Assembly: GCA_937958105.1 (NCBI GenBank)
Contig: CALFXJ010000042.1
Coordinates: 1 to 9,455, forward strand
Origin: an uncultured Cellvibrio sp.
Lineage (GTDB): Bacteria; Pseudomonadota; Gammaproteobacteria; Pseudomonadales; Cellvibrionaceae
DNA length: 9,455 bases
Direction of reading: 5' to 3'
Part shown: piece by piece, positions 1 through 7,111 of the stretch
Layout of the letters: the number at the start of each line of letters is the position of its first letter
How positions within the stretch are numbered: the first letter of the stretch is position 1
Notes under the pieces: generated by a model
Told to the model about the DNA's origin: nothing
Database searches by the model: none
What the model saw: the letters and a program-made list of their open reading frames with translations, nothing else
Translations under genes and position numbers: made by a program

Positions 1-58
1 TGAGATGAGATTGGAATATTATTGGCGGTGGTATCGATGATGGGTGTCCGTGGTGGGT

Positions 59-198
59 GTCGGATTACGCTTTGCTAATCCGACCTACTGGGCTTGTGGC
101 TGGGCTCCGGGAGGTGTCGGATTACGCTGCGCTAATCCGACCTACTGGGGCTGGTGGCTGGGTTGCGGGAGATGTCGGATACGCTGTGCTAATCCGAC
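59..198. repeat. Tandem array of three palindromic REP-like repeats
   Basis: Three copies of the window's palindromic repeat lie head to tail. Copy 1 has arms GTCGGATTA at 59-67 and TAATCCGAC at 76-84, followed by CTAC to 88. Copy 2 has arms at 116-124 and 133-141, with CTAC to 145. Copy 3 has a left arm lacking one T (174-181), an intact right arm (190-198) and no CCTAC tail. Start-to-start spacing is 57 and 58 bp. The two spacers (89-115 and 146-173) are themselves alike, about 23 of 27 positions, so the duplicated unit is repeat plus spacer. The array begins 24 bp past the kinase stop codon and could fold in its transcript, but there is no T-run typical of an intrinsic terminator. Confidence 0.9.
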
Positions 199-222
199 AC
201 ACCTCGTGTATATCCCCAACAA

Positions 223-2952
223 TCAAGCCGAATCCCATTGTTCCTTTTTAACCGTCCCCTGCTGATACGCCGAGATCACTGCTTGAATTTCGTCAAAACT
301 GGTGGGTTTGGTGAGGTGGGTGGCGAAGCCGGCGGCGGCGGTTTGTTCGCGGTCTTCTTTACCACCCCAGCCGGTGAGTGCTATCAGGTGGATTCCATTC
401 AACTCGGGCACTTGCTGCAGTGCCTGAGCGACCTGATAGCCGTCCATGTGCGGCAGGCCGAGATCAAGGAAAGCGATATGGGGTAAAAACTGGCGAGCCT
501 TGTTGACCGCTTCCCTGCCCTCGTGGGCGATCAGCGTCTCGTGTCCGATCAACGAGAGCAGCGATGCGAGCGATTCTGCTGCATCAATATTGTCATCCAC
601 CAGCAGGATACGCAGCGACTCGGGTGGTGATATGGCGTAATCCGCCGCCGCTTCTTTTACTTTGTCTGATCGATGAACCTGAGCCAGCGGCAGGCGCACC
701 AGGAAAGTACTGCCCAGGCCCGGACCGGGGCTTTGCGCCGTCACCTGCCCGCCGTGCAGCTCGATGATCTGTCGTACCAGCGACAGCCCGATCCCCAGGC
801 CACCATGGGACTGCGTGAGGCTGCGTCCCACCTGCGAAAACATTTCAAACACGGATGAAATGGCACTCTCGCTCAAGCCGATTCCGTTATCTTTTACAGC
901 GATAAATAAATCCAGCCCATCATCCCACGAGGACAGACGAATCTCGCCACCGGGCGGTGTATATTTGGCTGCGTTGTTCAACAAATTGCTGAGCACCTGC
1001 GCCAGGCGCGCGGCATCGGCGTTGAGCAGAATCGCCTCGTTATGTACTTCCACCGAAAACCGATGATTGCAGGCATTGATCAAGGGCGTAGAGGTTTCCA
1101 CGGCGCTGAGGACGATTTCGCCCAGTGTAAGGCACTCGATCTTCAACTCAATCTTACCGCTATTGATGCGGGCGATATCAAGCAGATCATCCACCAGCCG
1201 TACCATTTGATTAAGCTGACGCTCCATCATATCGCGCACCTGCGCGATGGTTTCGGGGCTGTGATCGGTAAGTTTTAACAACTGCACACCATTCTTTAAT
1301 GGTGCGAGCGGATTGCGCAGTTCGTGCGCGAGGGTGGCAAGAAATTCTGATTTGCGACGATTGGATTCCATCAAATGATTGGCGTGGTTACGCAGCGCCT
1401 CTTCCGCGAGCTTGCGCGCAGTAATATCAGAAAAAATCAATGCAACACGATTGCTTTCCCGCCCGCCCTGGCGGCTGGCATAGACATCAAATATTCGTCC
1501 CATGGATTGCGAGTGCATCTGAAAACGCAGGGGTGCGCCAGTCTGTGCAACACTGGCGTAGGTTTCAATCCAGCTTATCTCAAGATCCGGCACCAGTGCG
1601 CGGGCGGTTTTGCCTACGGGGTTTATCAGGCCGGTCTGCTTTTCAAATGCCTGATTCACTTCAATGAAACGATAGTCGTAGGGACGATGATCCTTGTCGT
1701 ATAGAATTTCCAGCAGACAAAAACCTTCGTCCATCAATTCAATCAGCGTTGAGTAGCGCTGGTTACTGAGTTCCAGTTCACTTTCCGCCTGAGCCTGACT
1801 GGTGATATCCACGAGCACGCCGGGAAAGGAAACCGCCAGCCCATCGCTGTCATACTGGGCCCGACCTCGCGCGATCACGGTGCGGTAATTACCATCACCC
1901 ATCCGCACCCGATAACGGGCTTCGAACAGACCGCCTTCCGCAATAGCTTTCCTGCTCAGCGCTTTCACACGCTCAATGTCATCAGGATGGATAGAGGCAT
2001 AGTATTCAGACAGGGTCGCACTCTCTGCTTTTTCCGTAGGGATGGAAAACAGTTGCACCAGGTTACGGTCAGCGATGATCTGATTGGTTTCAGCATCCCA
2101 GGTCCAGGTTGCTACCTCGGCGGCGGTCAGCATGGACTCGAGGCGGGTGCGCATATCGCTGAAGGCGGCATCGAGACGGCGGCGCTCGGTGATATCCACA
2201 CCGACCACTGCGATAAAGATCGTATGGCCGTGATCATCGGTCACCGGGGTGATAGTGAGGTCGATGTAGCGCTCGCTGTCCGGGTCCAGCGCGTATTTCA
2301 ATTCACGCTTGAAACGGGTGCCGGCCGCAGCAGCGAGGATCGCCTGTTGCACGACATCCATGATGGACGGCAGATGGTCCCACATGCCCCATTCCCAGAA
2401 TTTTCTGCCGACGATGTCGCGATGATTCAAACCGGTGGCCTGCAGGCTGTAGCGATTGGTTTCAATCACCGTTCCGTCCAGCGTCGTCAACCAGGCGAAC
2501 TGCGAACCCTGCTCGAAGAAAGCGCGGAATTTGGCGTTGGCATTGGCCGCCACGCGGGCTTCCATCGCACTGCGCTCCGCTACGGCTTCCCGTTTAAAGG
2601 TGGTGATGTTTTTTAAACAGATCGTGAGACCACCGCCCTCACGGGGAAAGCTGTTGACCTCCACCCACAGGCTCTGCTGGACAAAATAAGCAGAAAATTT
2701 TACCGCGCTCTTCGTCGTGCAGGATTGAGGGTTATCAAGCAGGGTGCCGCGCAAATCGCGAAAAATCTGCCAGAAATTTTTTTGGATGACATGGGCACGC
2801 GGCGCTGCGATCAGTTTTTCGACGGCGGGGTTAACGTAGGTGATGGTCCAATTGGCGTCCGTGACAACCACTCCTTCGCTGATGCTCTCGAGCACAAAAT
2901 GGAGGGTGTTATCTATGGGTTCCAAGGTCAGGCGAAGGGTTTGATCATCCAT
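223..2952 (-). CDS. Hybrid sensor histidine kinase with four PAS domains and C-terminal receiver
   Basis: A 909-residue soluble hybrid kinase; I see no signal peptide or membrane segment, so sensing is probably cytoplasmic. Domains in order: PAS-like ~15-120, PAS ~142-260 (ends GVDITERRR), PAS_3-like ~275-390 (contains HPDD and ends VLVDITSQ), PAS ~400-515, HisKA ~533-600 with phospho-acceptor His543 in LAHELRNP, and HATPase ~645-757 with N-box NLLNNAAKYT (656-665), G1 DNGIG (688-692) and G2 GGLGIGLSL (717-725). The receiver (~781-897) has acidic Asp786/Asp787, phospho-acceptor Asp830, Thr860 and Lys882. All catalytic positions are present, so it should be active. It has no DNA-binding output; onward signalling would need an Hpt protein, or the receiver could tune the kinase. 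The ATG at 2952 has no clear Shine-Dalgarno, so the start is less certain than the rest. No partner regulator is adjacent. Family assignment is secure; the stimulus is unknown. Confidence 0.96.
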   Translation of the reverse strand: MDDQTLRLTLEPIDNTLHFVLESISEGVVVTDANWTITYVNPAVEKLIAAPRAHVIQKNFWQIFRDLRGTLLDNPQSCTTKSAVKFSAYFVQQSLWVEVNSFPREGGGLTICLKNITTFKREAVAERSAMEARVAANANAKFRAFFEQGSQFAWLTTLDGTVIETNRYSLQATGLNHRDIVGRKFWEWGMWDHLPSIMDVVQQAILAAAAGTRFKRELKYALDPDSERYIDLTITPVTDDHGHTIFIAVVGVDITERRRLDAAFSDMRTRLESMLTAAEVATWTWDAETNQIIADRNLVQLFSIPTEKAESATLSEYYASIHPDDIERVKALSRKAIAEGGLFEARYRVRMGDGNYRTVIARGRAQYDSDGLAVSFPGVLVDITSQAQAESELELSNQRYSTLIELMDEGFCLLEILYDKDHRPYDYRFIEVNQAFEKQTGLINPVGKTARALVPDLEISWIETYASVAQTGAPLRFQMHSQSMGRIFDVYASRQGGRESNRVALIFSDITARKLAEEALRNHANHLMESNRRKSEFLATLAHELRNPLAPLKNGVQLLKLTDHSPETIAQVRDMMERQLNQMVRLVDDLLDIARINSGKIELKIECLTLGEIVLSAVETSTPLINACNHRFSVEVHNEAILLNADAARLAQVLSNLLNNAAKYTPPGGEIRLSSWDDGLDLFIAVKDNGIGLSESAISSVFEMFSQVGRSLTQSHGGLGIGLSLVRQIIELHGGQVTAQSPGPGLGSTFLVRLPLAQVHRSDKVKEAAADYAISPPESLRILLVDDNIDAAESLASLLSLIGHETLIAHEGREAVNKARQFLPHIAFLDLGLPHMDGYQVAQALQQVPELNGIHLIALTGWGGKEDREQTAAAGFATHLTKPTSFDEIQAVISAYQQGTVKKEQWDSA

Positions 2953-3161
2953 CGGTTCGAGACATCATGGTCAGAAAATAGGCGCCAGCCAACCATGGCG
3001 AGCGGTTACTTGCGATAGCCTAGCAATGAATCGGGGAAAGCACCATGTAACTGTTGGCAAAAAGGTGGATACCGGGTGCCGTGAGAGGATGTTGATTGGA
3101 TTGTGGGACGGCGCGGGTGAGCCGATATTTGGGGTGTGAATTGTAGTTGAGAGCGGGATTT

Positions 3162-3191
3162 GTCGGATTACGCTGCGCTAATCCGACCTAC
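3162..3191 (+). repeat. REP-like palindromic repeat, complete copy
   Basis: Perfect arms GTCGGATTA (3162-3170) and TAATCCGAC (3179-3187) surround the central octamer CGCTGCGC, followed by the conserved CTAC end (3188-3191). A T precedes the left arm, as in most copies. It is identical over its full 30 bp to the copy at 3301-3330 and has the same orientation. Confidence 0.93.
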
Positions 3192-3196
3192 GGTTA

Positions 3197-3288
3197 AGGT
3201 CGGAGCGGATGCCGTCGGGGGAGCGCAGACGCAGGTTGGAGCGGGTGCGTCGGGGAGCGAAGACGTAGGTCGGATTAGCCGAGGACGT
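3197..3288 (+). repeat. Degenerate tandem repeat, three units of about 22-36 bp
   Basis: Three successive units begin AGGTCGG or AGGTTGG and end GACGC or GACGT: 3197-3232 (36 bp), 3233-3266 (34 bp) and a short 3267-3288 (22 bp). The first two share the pattern GGAGCGG, then CGTCGGGG, then GAGCG, then AGACG. The third replaces the interior with ATTAGCCGAG, so it is also a half-copy of the main palindromic repeat. Each longer unit can form a short CGTC/GACG stem. This suggests a sub-repeat or decay product related to the main family. Confidence 0.7.
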
Positions 3289-3290
3289 AG
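3265..3290 (-). repeat. Partial REP-like repeat, inverted
   Basis: The plus strand reads GTAGGTCGGATTAG at 3265-3278, which is the GTAG end plus one intact arm in the orientation opposite to the copies at 3162 and 3301. The expected second arm is replaced by CCGAGGACGTAG, so only half of the palindrome survives. Together with its neighbours it gives an alternating orientation, as in BIME or REPIN clusters. Confidence 0.75.
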
Positions 3291-3300
3291 AGTTGCCAAT

Positions 3301-3330
3301 GTCGGATTACGCTGCGCTAATCCGACCTAC
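3301..3330 (+). repeat. REP-like palindromic repeat overlapping the lipoprotein stop codon
   Basis: Arms GTCGGATTA (3301-3309) and TAATCCGAC (3318-3326) with centre CGCTGCGC and CTAC end (3327-3330). The lipoprotein gene, read on the minus strand, enters through the GTAG end. Codons AGG-TCG-GAT-TAG inside the repeat give its last residues R-S-D and the TAG stop at 3317-3319. The repeat is therefore part coding, part 3' untranslated. Confidence 0.95.
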
Positions 3331-3901
3331 GGGTGTGTTGGGTGAGGGCTTGGTCCATTTCGATGGCGAGTTCGGTCAGCAGCTGGCTGTAGGCCTGGGC
3401 CAGGGATTTTGCGCCGGGGCCTGCCGGTATCTGGCGGACAAAATGCCGACGCAGCAGGCTTGTGCGTTCGTTGACATCCACCAGCTCCCAGGTGGCGTTG
3501 ATATAGGCTTTGCCATCCACCCGGTGAAGGCTGTGCAGCGCAAGCCGCAGGCTGATATCGGGTCTGGTATCGCGTCGCCAGGGAAAATTCACGATGCCGC
3601 GACGAGCATCCTGCGCGGTCAGGTTCAAACCAATAACCCGCGCAATCCCCTCATTCAATGGCTCAGCCCAGTGCGCATTGTCCGCCACCACCAGACTGCC
3701 ATCTTTCACTTCGTAAACCATGTGCAGGCGATTAAGGTATTCCGCCACTTCTATCGGACCCACGCCAATCAGCGTATCAATGGTCGTTGAGCTTGGCGCT
3801 GCAACCGGTTCCGCCGTCAGCAGATAAAAATTCTTGCGCGGTGAACTCTGACAGGCTCCCAACAGGCTACAGACCACCAACAGAACAATTGGATATCGCA
3901 T
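3317..3901 (-). CDS. PqiC-family (DUF330) ABC transport auxiliary lipoprotein
   Basis: A 194-residue outer-membrane lipoprotein, last gene of the MCE lipid-transport operon. The N-terminus is a lipoprotein signal with lipobox LGAC and lipidated Cys17. Gln at +2 lacks the Asp inner-membrane retention signal and fits sorting to the outer membrane. Family marks follow: FYLLTA (25-30), VGPIEVAEYLNRLHMV (47-62) and HWAEPLNEGIARVIGLNL (77-94), matching the PqiC/YmbA core. In the family this protein docks the MCE tube at the outer membrane. The ATG at 3901 is backed by a strong GGAGGAA (3911-3917) 9 nt upstream, inside the end of the MCE gene, with a 6-nt intergenic gap. The family core ends in the helix AYSQLLTELAIEMDQAL; the final R-R-S-D and the stop are encoded by the palindromic repeat at 3301-3330, so the tail is probably not ancestral. 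Confidence 0.95.
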   Translation of the reverse strand: MRYPIVLLVVCSLLGACQSSPRKNFYLLTAEPVAAPSSTTIDTLIGVGPIEVAEYLNRLHMVYEVKDGSLVVADNAHWAEPLNEGIARVIGLNLTAQDARRGIVNFPWRRDTRPDISLRLALHSLHRVDGKAYINATWELVDVNERTSLLRRHFVRQIPAGPGAKSLAQAYSQLLTELAIEMDQALTQHTRRSD

Positions 3902-3907
3902 CGTTTT

Positions 3908-4885
3908 TTATTCCTCCGCCATAACAGACCGGCCGCGCAGCAGGGCTTCGGGTTGCTGTTCAAGAGTTTCGCTCAGGCTGCGAAATGCGCGGGACGAGCG
4001 GCTCATATCTTCGAGCGTCCGGGTCAACTGATGCAACAGCGGCGCATCTTCAGAAAAAGCATGTTCAATGTTGGCCGCTGCCTGCTCAAAGCTCTGCATA
4101 CTCCTGTTCAATTCTTCGAGGCTGCCACGCATCGATTCCATCATCGCTGGCGTCTGTGTATTCAATTGCTGGATCAAGGTATTTAACTCTGTCAGGGTCT
4201 CATCCAGTTTTGCGCTCAGCCTCTCGATTTCCCTGTCAGCATTGCCGGACGTTTTTTCAAGGGAGGTGGCCAGTCGGTTGAAACTGCTCAGCGTCTCAGC
4301 CACCTGTCCATCGGCCACCATGGTACTTACCTGCTCAATGAGATTATTTACGTTATGCACCAGGCCTTTCAGATCCAGTTCCTGAAATGTGCGGGATATT
4401 TCTTCAAAGCTGGTGGCGATTGTCGGTATCTCCTGATATTCGTCCTGAACAGCGTAGAGCCGCAGGTCACTGTCAGGGTAGAAATCCAGTTCCACATACA
4501 GAAGACCAGTCAAAAAACTCTGGAAATTCAATTGCGCCCGCAGACCGGCATTAATAGCGTCTTTCAGAAAATCCTCTTCGACGTTGGCGCCATTGCTGTT
4601 GATGCGTTTCATTACCAGATCAGCAGTAACCGCTGTAAAAACGGCCTTGTTATCGCGCTCAAAGTTGATGCTGATATCGATGATCTCTCCCAGCACCACA
4701 CCCTTCAGCTTTACCGGTGCCCCCACCTGCAGCCCCTGTACCGAGCCCTCAAAGTACATTACCACCCGTTTCTTATCGGCAAAAAAACGGCCACCGGAAA
4801 AAAATAACAGGGCAATAAACACCAGCAGAATAGCTCCCGCAATAAAAGCGCCTATGGCAAGGGAACGATTTTTTTTAGGGCTCAT
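3908..4885 (-). CDS. MlaD/MCE-family periplasmic lipid-transport protein
   Basis: A 325-residue single-MCE-domain protein, the substrate-binding element of the lipid ABC transporter. A short basic N-terminus precedes one membrane anchor (~8-30), placing the rest in the periplasm. The MCE domain spans ~39-136, with GSVQGLQVGAPVKLKGV (47-63) and FLTGLLYVELDF (124-135), followed by IPTIAT (153-158). Residues ~160-312 are polar, Leu-rich and predicted helical or coiled-coil (many Q, N, E, S). The C-terminus QPEALLRGR resembles the tails of operonic proteins of this class. In the family, MCE domains assemble into hexameric rings, and long helices extend a channel across the periplasm. The ATG at 4885 overlaps the ATPase stop as ATGA and has AGAGGAA (4891-4897) 5 nt upstream, indicating translational coupling. 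The single domain with a long helical tail resembles the LetB/PqiB-independent, PA3213-like class more than short E. coli MlaD. Confidence 0.95.
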   Translation of the reverse strand: MSPKKNRSLAIGAFIAGAILLVFIALLFFSGGRFFADKKRVVMYFEGSVQGLQVGAPVKLKGVVLGEIIDISINFERDNKAVFTAVTADLVMKRINSNGANVEEDFLKDAINAGLRAQLNFQSFLTGLLYVELDFYPDSDLRLYAVQDEYQEIPTIATSFEEISRTFQELDLKGLVHNVNNLIEQVSTMVADGQVAETLSSFNRLATSLEKTSGNADREIERLSAKLDETLTELNTLIQQLNTQTPAMMESMRGSLEELNRSMQSFEQAAANIEHAFSEDAPLLHQLTRTLEDMSRSSRAFRSLSETLEQQPEALLRGRSVMAEE

Positions 4886-5688
4886 GCATCTTCCTCTAAA
4901 TGGCTTTCCTTATCGGTCTGGCTTCCCTTCTCGGTCTGATTTTCCGCGCGATTGAGAAACTGGCGGACCTTATCCTGCTTGCTGTGTCTGGCCAGGTGTT
5001 TGGGATCGCCACTGTCGAGCATGGTCCTGGCCTGCGCGTCCAGAAATACACAATTCGTTCCGATAGACAAAATACTGGGCAATTCGTGCGAGACGATGAT
5101 GACGGTCGAATCCAGGGCCTGACATACCTGCACAATCAGCTGATCAAGACGCAGCGAACTGATGGGGTCCAGTCCCGCCGAAGGCTCATCAAAAAACAGC
5201 AGCTGCGGATCAAGCGCAATCGCCCGGGCCAGCCCAGCGCGCTTGTGCATACCCCCGCTGATCTCTGCCGGATAAAAATCTTCAAAGCCGCCGAGCCCTA
5301 CCAGCGCCAGCTTGTAGGCCACGGCTTCGGCAATCTGTTTTTCGGATAAATCTGTGTAGAGCTGCAGGGGCAAAGCCACGTTTTCGGCCAGTGTCATGCT
5401 GGAAAACAGCGCGCCGGTCTGAAAGGTAATGCCCCACTTCTTCAGTAGTGCCAGCTGCGTAGCTTCGTCGGAGCGATAGAAGTTGGTCCCTTGATACAGA
5501 ACCTCCCCGCGGGCCGGCTCAATCAAACCGATCATATGTTTGAGCAATGTCGTCTTGCCGCAGCCGCTGCCACCGATAATAAAAAAGATATCGTTCTTAC
5601 GAACTTCAAAGTTAAGTTTTTCCTGCACCACGCGACGGCCATAACCGATAGTAAGATCACGCACTTCGATAAACGCTTCCGTGGCCAT
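4882..5688 (-). CDS. MlaF-like ABC transporter ATP-binding protein
   Basis: A 268-residue cytoplasmic ATPase that powers the MCE lipid transporter. Motifs: Walker A GGSGCGKTT (39-47), Q-loop Gln90 in TFQTGALFSSMTL, signature SGGMHKRAGLARA (144-156), Walker B LLFFDEPSAGLDP (163-175) with catalytic Glu168, and H-loop His201. The SGGM signature (Met in place of the common Gln) and the TGALFSSMTL stretch are typical of the MlaF/Mkl group. A polar, charged tail from ~245 (NQTEKGSQTDKESHLEEDA) extends beyond the usual fold. In E. coli MlaF a C-terminal extension contacts the other subunit; whether this one does is unknown. The ATG at 5688 lies 2 nt after the permease stop, with GGAA (5696-5699) at 7 nt. 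Confidence 0.96.
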   Translation of the reverse strand: MATEAFIEVRDLTIGYGRRVVQEKLNFEVRKNDIFFIIGGSGCGKTTLLKHMIGLIEPARGEVLYQGTNFYRSDEATQLALLKKWGITFQTGALFSSMTLAENVALPLQLYTDLSEKQIAEAVAYKLALVGLGGFEDFYPAEISGGMHKRAGLARAIALDPQLLFFDEPSAGLDPISSLRLDQLIVQVCQALDSTVIIVSHELPSILSIGTNCVFLDAQARTMLDSGDPKHLARHSKQDKVRQFLNRAENQTEKGSQTDKESHLEEDA

Positions 5689-5690
5689 GG

Positions 5691-6803
5691 TCAGATTCCG
5701 AGCTTGTCGTAGAGGATATTGAAGGCTGCATCGGCAACCACCAGATAGACAATCGCTTTCACCACCGCATTGGTCGCAGCCATGCCGACCGCATCAGAGT
5801 TACGTCCGCAGTTCAAGCCGGCCTGACAACCGGAGATAGCAATCAATATTCCAAAAACAATACTCTTGATAATGCCGGTAGAAATGTCGAGCCAGTCAAC
5901 CGCATCGCGGGTTTGTGAAATATATTGAATCACCCCGACATCCATACTGGTCGCAATAATGGCACCACCGATCATGCCGATGATGTCTGCGTAAATGCAC
6001 AGCAGCGGCATAACAAAAACCAACGCCAGCAGACGCGGCAGCACCAGAAATTCCATGCTTGATATGCCCATGACACGGAGCGCATCAATTTCTTCATTCA
6101 CCTGCATGGTACCGAGCTGCGCCGCATAAGCGGCGCCAGTCCGACCGGCCATGATCACCGCCGTCATCAACGCGCCCATCTCCCGCACCATACCAATGGC
6201 AACCAGATCCGCCACATAAACCTGCGCGCCCAGCTGACGCAACTGTACAGATCCGAGGTACGCGAGGATCATGCCTACCAGCACACTGATCAAGGTCACA
6301 ATGGCGAGTGCCCTGGGGCCGGCCTGATCAATGAAAAAGAAGATATCAACCCGACGGGTTTTGGCTTTGCCACGCAACCATTGTCCCAGTGCAAGACAGG
6401 CATCGCCGATAAAGATCAGCGTATCGCGCAGTTCATACCATTGTTTACGCACGCCATCGTGCAGAATAGTCAGCAGGCCGGGGGATCGCTCTGCGGCGTC
6501 AGCCTGGTATACCGGCACGCCGGTGGCAAGGTTTAACAATTGCTGCAAACCCTGGGGAACCCTGTCGCTATTAAGAGAAATTTTCTGGCTTTCGCACCAA
6601 CGTGCAAGCTGCAGCAGCGCACTGGCAAGACTGGAATCCCAGGTTTCAAGTTGATCAGTATTCAGTTCCACCTGGCGGCAATCGCGGGGAATAACAGCCT
6701 GTAACGCTTCACCATCCGGAGCATCACCCAATTGCCACCGCCCGCCGAGATACAGCGCACAATGGTCGCCTTGCATGTCGGTATGAAAGCTGGCAGCTGT
6801 CAT
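5691..6803 (-). CDS. MlaE-family lipid ABC permease with N-terminal STAS domain
   Basis: First gene of the operon: a 370-residue inner-membrane permease with an MlaB-like STAS domain fused to its N-terminus. Residues ~1-102 form the STAS part, with the WDSSLASALLQ motif at ~55-65. From ~150 the protein is MlaE, with hydrophobic segments near 163-183, 205-225, 252-290, 312-330 and 345-365. The conserved loop EEIDALRVMGI lies at 237-247. The fusion explains why no separate MlaB gene is present. I chose the ATG at 6803 because AAGGA (6809-6813) sits 5 nt upstream and the STAS fold begins there. The frame stays open to a GTG at 6902, which would add 33 residues, but neither that codon nor the in-frame ATG at 6830 has a visible ribosome site and the extension has no domain character. 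Substrate is presumably phospholipid; direction of transport cannot be told from sequence. Confidence 0.94.
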   Translation of the reverse strand: MTAASFHTDMQGDHCALYLGGRWQLGDAPDGEALQAVIPRDCRQVELNTDQLETWDSSLASALLQLARWCESQKISLNSDRVPQGLQQLLNLATGVPVYQADAAERSPGLLTILHDGVRKQWYELRDTLIFIGDACLALGQWLRGKAKTRRVDIFFFIDQAGPRALAIVTLISVLVGMILAYLGSVQLRQLGAQVYVADLVAIGMVREMGALMTAVIMAGRTGAAYAAQLGTMQVNEEIDALRVMGISSMEFLVLPRLLALVFVMPLLCIYADIIGMIGGAIIATSMDVGVIQYISQTRDAVDWLDISTGIIKSIVFGILIAISGCQAGLNCGRNSDAVGMAATNAVVKAIVYLVVADAAFNILYDKLGI

Positions 6804-6808
6804 TGCAG

Positions 6809-6814
6809 TCCTTA
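6809..6814 (-). promoter_or_regulatory. Ribosome binding site deciding the permease start
   Basis: The minus strand reads TAAGGA here, with 5 nt between AAGGA and the ATG at 6803. Neither upstream candidate start (ATG at 6830, GTG at 6902) has a comparable purine run, so this site favours the 370-residue product. Confidence 0.6.
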
Positions 6815-7043
6815 TCAATGTAAAGCCCATGATTGAACTCAATTTGTCTGATGGACGCAAGCGATCCGCAGGAATCTTTTGCGCCTGTGTCATCTGGCGC
6901 ACATTCTTGTTATTGCGGTGTGGGTTTATCGCGATTGATGATGCGGGTTTGGATTAATTGGTGGAGGTGGGGTGGGTTTGTCTGGGTTGTGTTAATCCGG
7001 CGTGCGTTGATGACAGGCGGTGGTTTGTGTGGTGATGGGGGGC

Positions 7044-7073
7044 GTCGGATTACGCTGCGCTAATCCGACCTAC
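7044..7073 (+). repeat. REP-like palindromic repeat, complete copy
   Basis: Perfect arms GTCGGATTA (7044-7052) and TAATCCGAC (7061-7069), centre CGCTGCGC, and CTAC end (7070-7073). Same subtype as the copies at 3162 and 3301; here a C rather than T precedes the left arm. Confidence 0.92.
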
Positions 7074-7111
7074 GGTGGTGGCGGGTGGTGATTTTGCCTG
7101 CTGATGGATGT

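Larger units (their letters stand above)
2953..3316. other. Non-coding interval between lipoprotein operon and kinase gene
   Basis: This 364-bp gap separates two minus-strand genes. The kinase-proximal part (about 2953-3160) must hold the kinase promoter and leader, but I found no convincing -35/-10 pair or strong ribosome site. The rest is occupied by repeat copies at 3162-3191, 3265-3290 and 3301-3330 and by a degenerate tandem repeat at 3197-3288. The plus strand is G/T-rich around these copies. No open reading frame here looks coding. Confidence 0.7.

Noticed and set aside
59..198. CRISPR array
   Set aside because: Only three units, the repeat is a palindrome with similar spacers, and no cas gene is present.
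44..265. 73-residue plus-strand frame with periodic GLRCANPTYW-like peptides
   Set aside because: The periodicity is simply translation of the tandem DNA repeat; no ribosome site, and it overlaps the kinase 3' end.
1987..2616. 209-residue plus-strand frame inside the kinase region
   Set aside because: It is antisense to conserved PAS domains of the kinase and has no features of its own.
3162..3330. Rho-independent terminator for the MCE operon formed by the repeats
   Set aside because: The palindromes can form stems, but none is followed by a T-run on the minus strand; they could still block exonucleases, which the sequence cannot show.
6804..6902. N-terminal 33-residue extension of the permease from a GTG at 6902
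   Set aside because: No ribosome site before the GTG, no domain match in the extension, and a good AAGGA precedes the internal ATG at 6803.
6833..7063. 76-residue plus-strand frame rich in Trp and Gly
   Set aside because: It lies in G/T-rich non-coding DNA, overlaps the permease upstream region and ends in a repeat stop; no ribosome site or recognisable domain.
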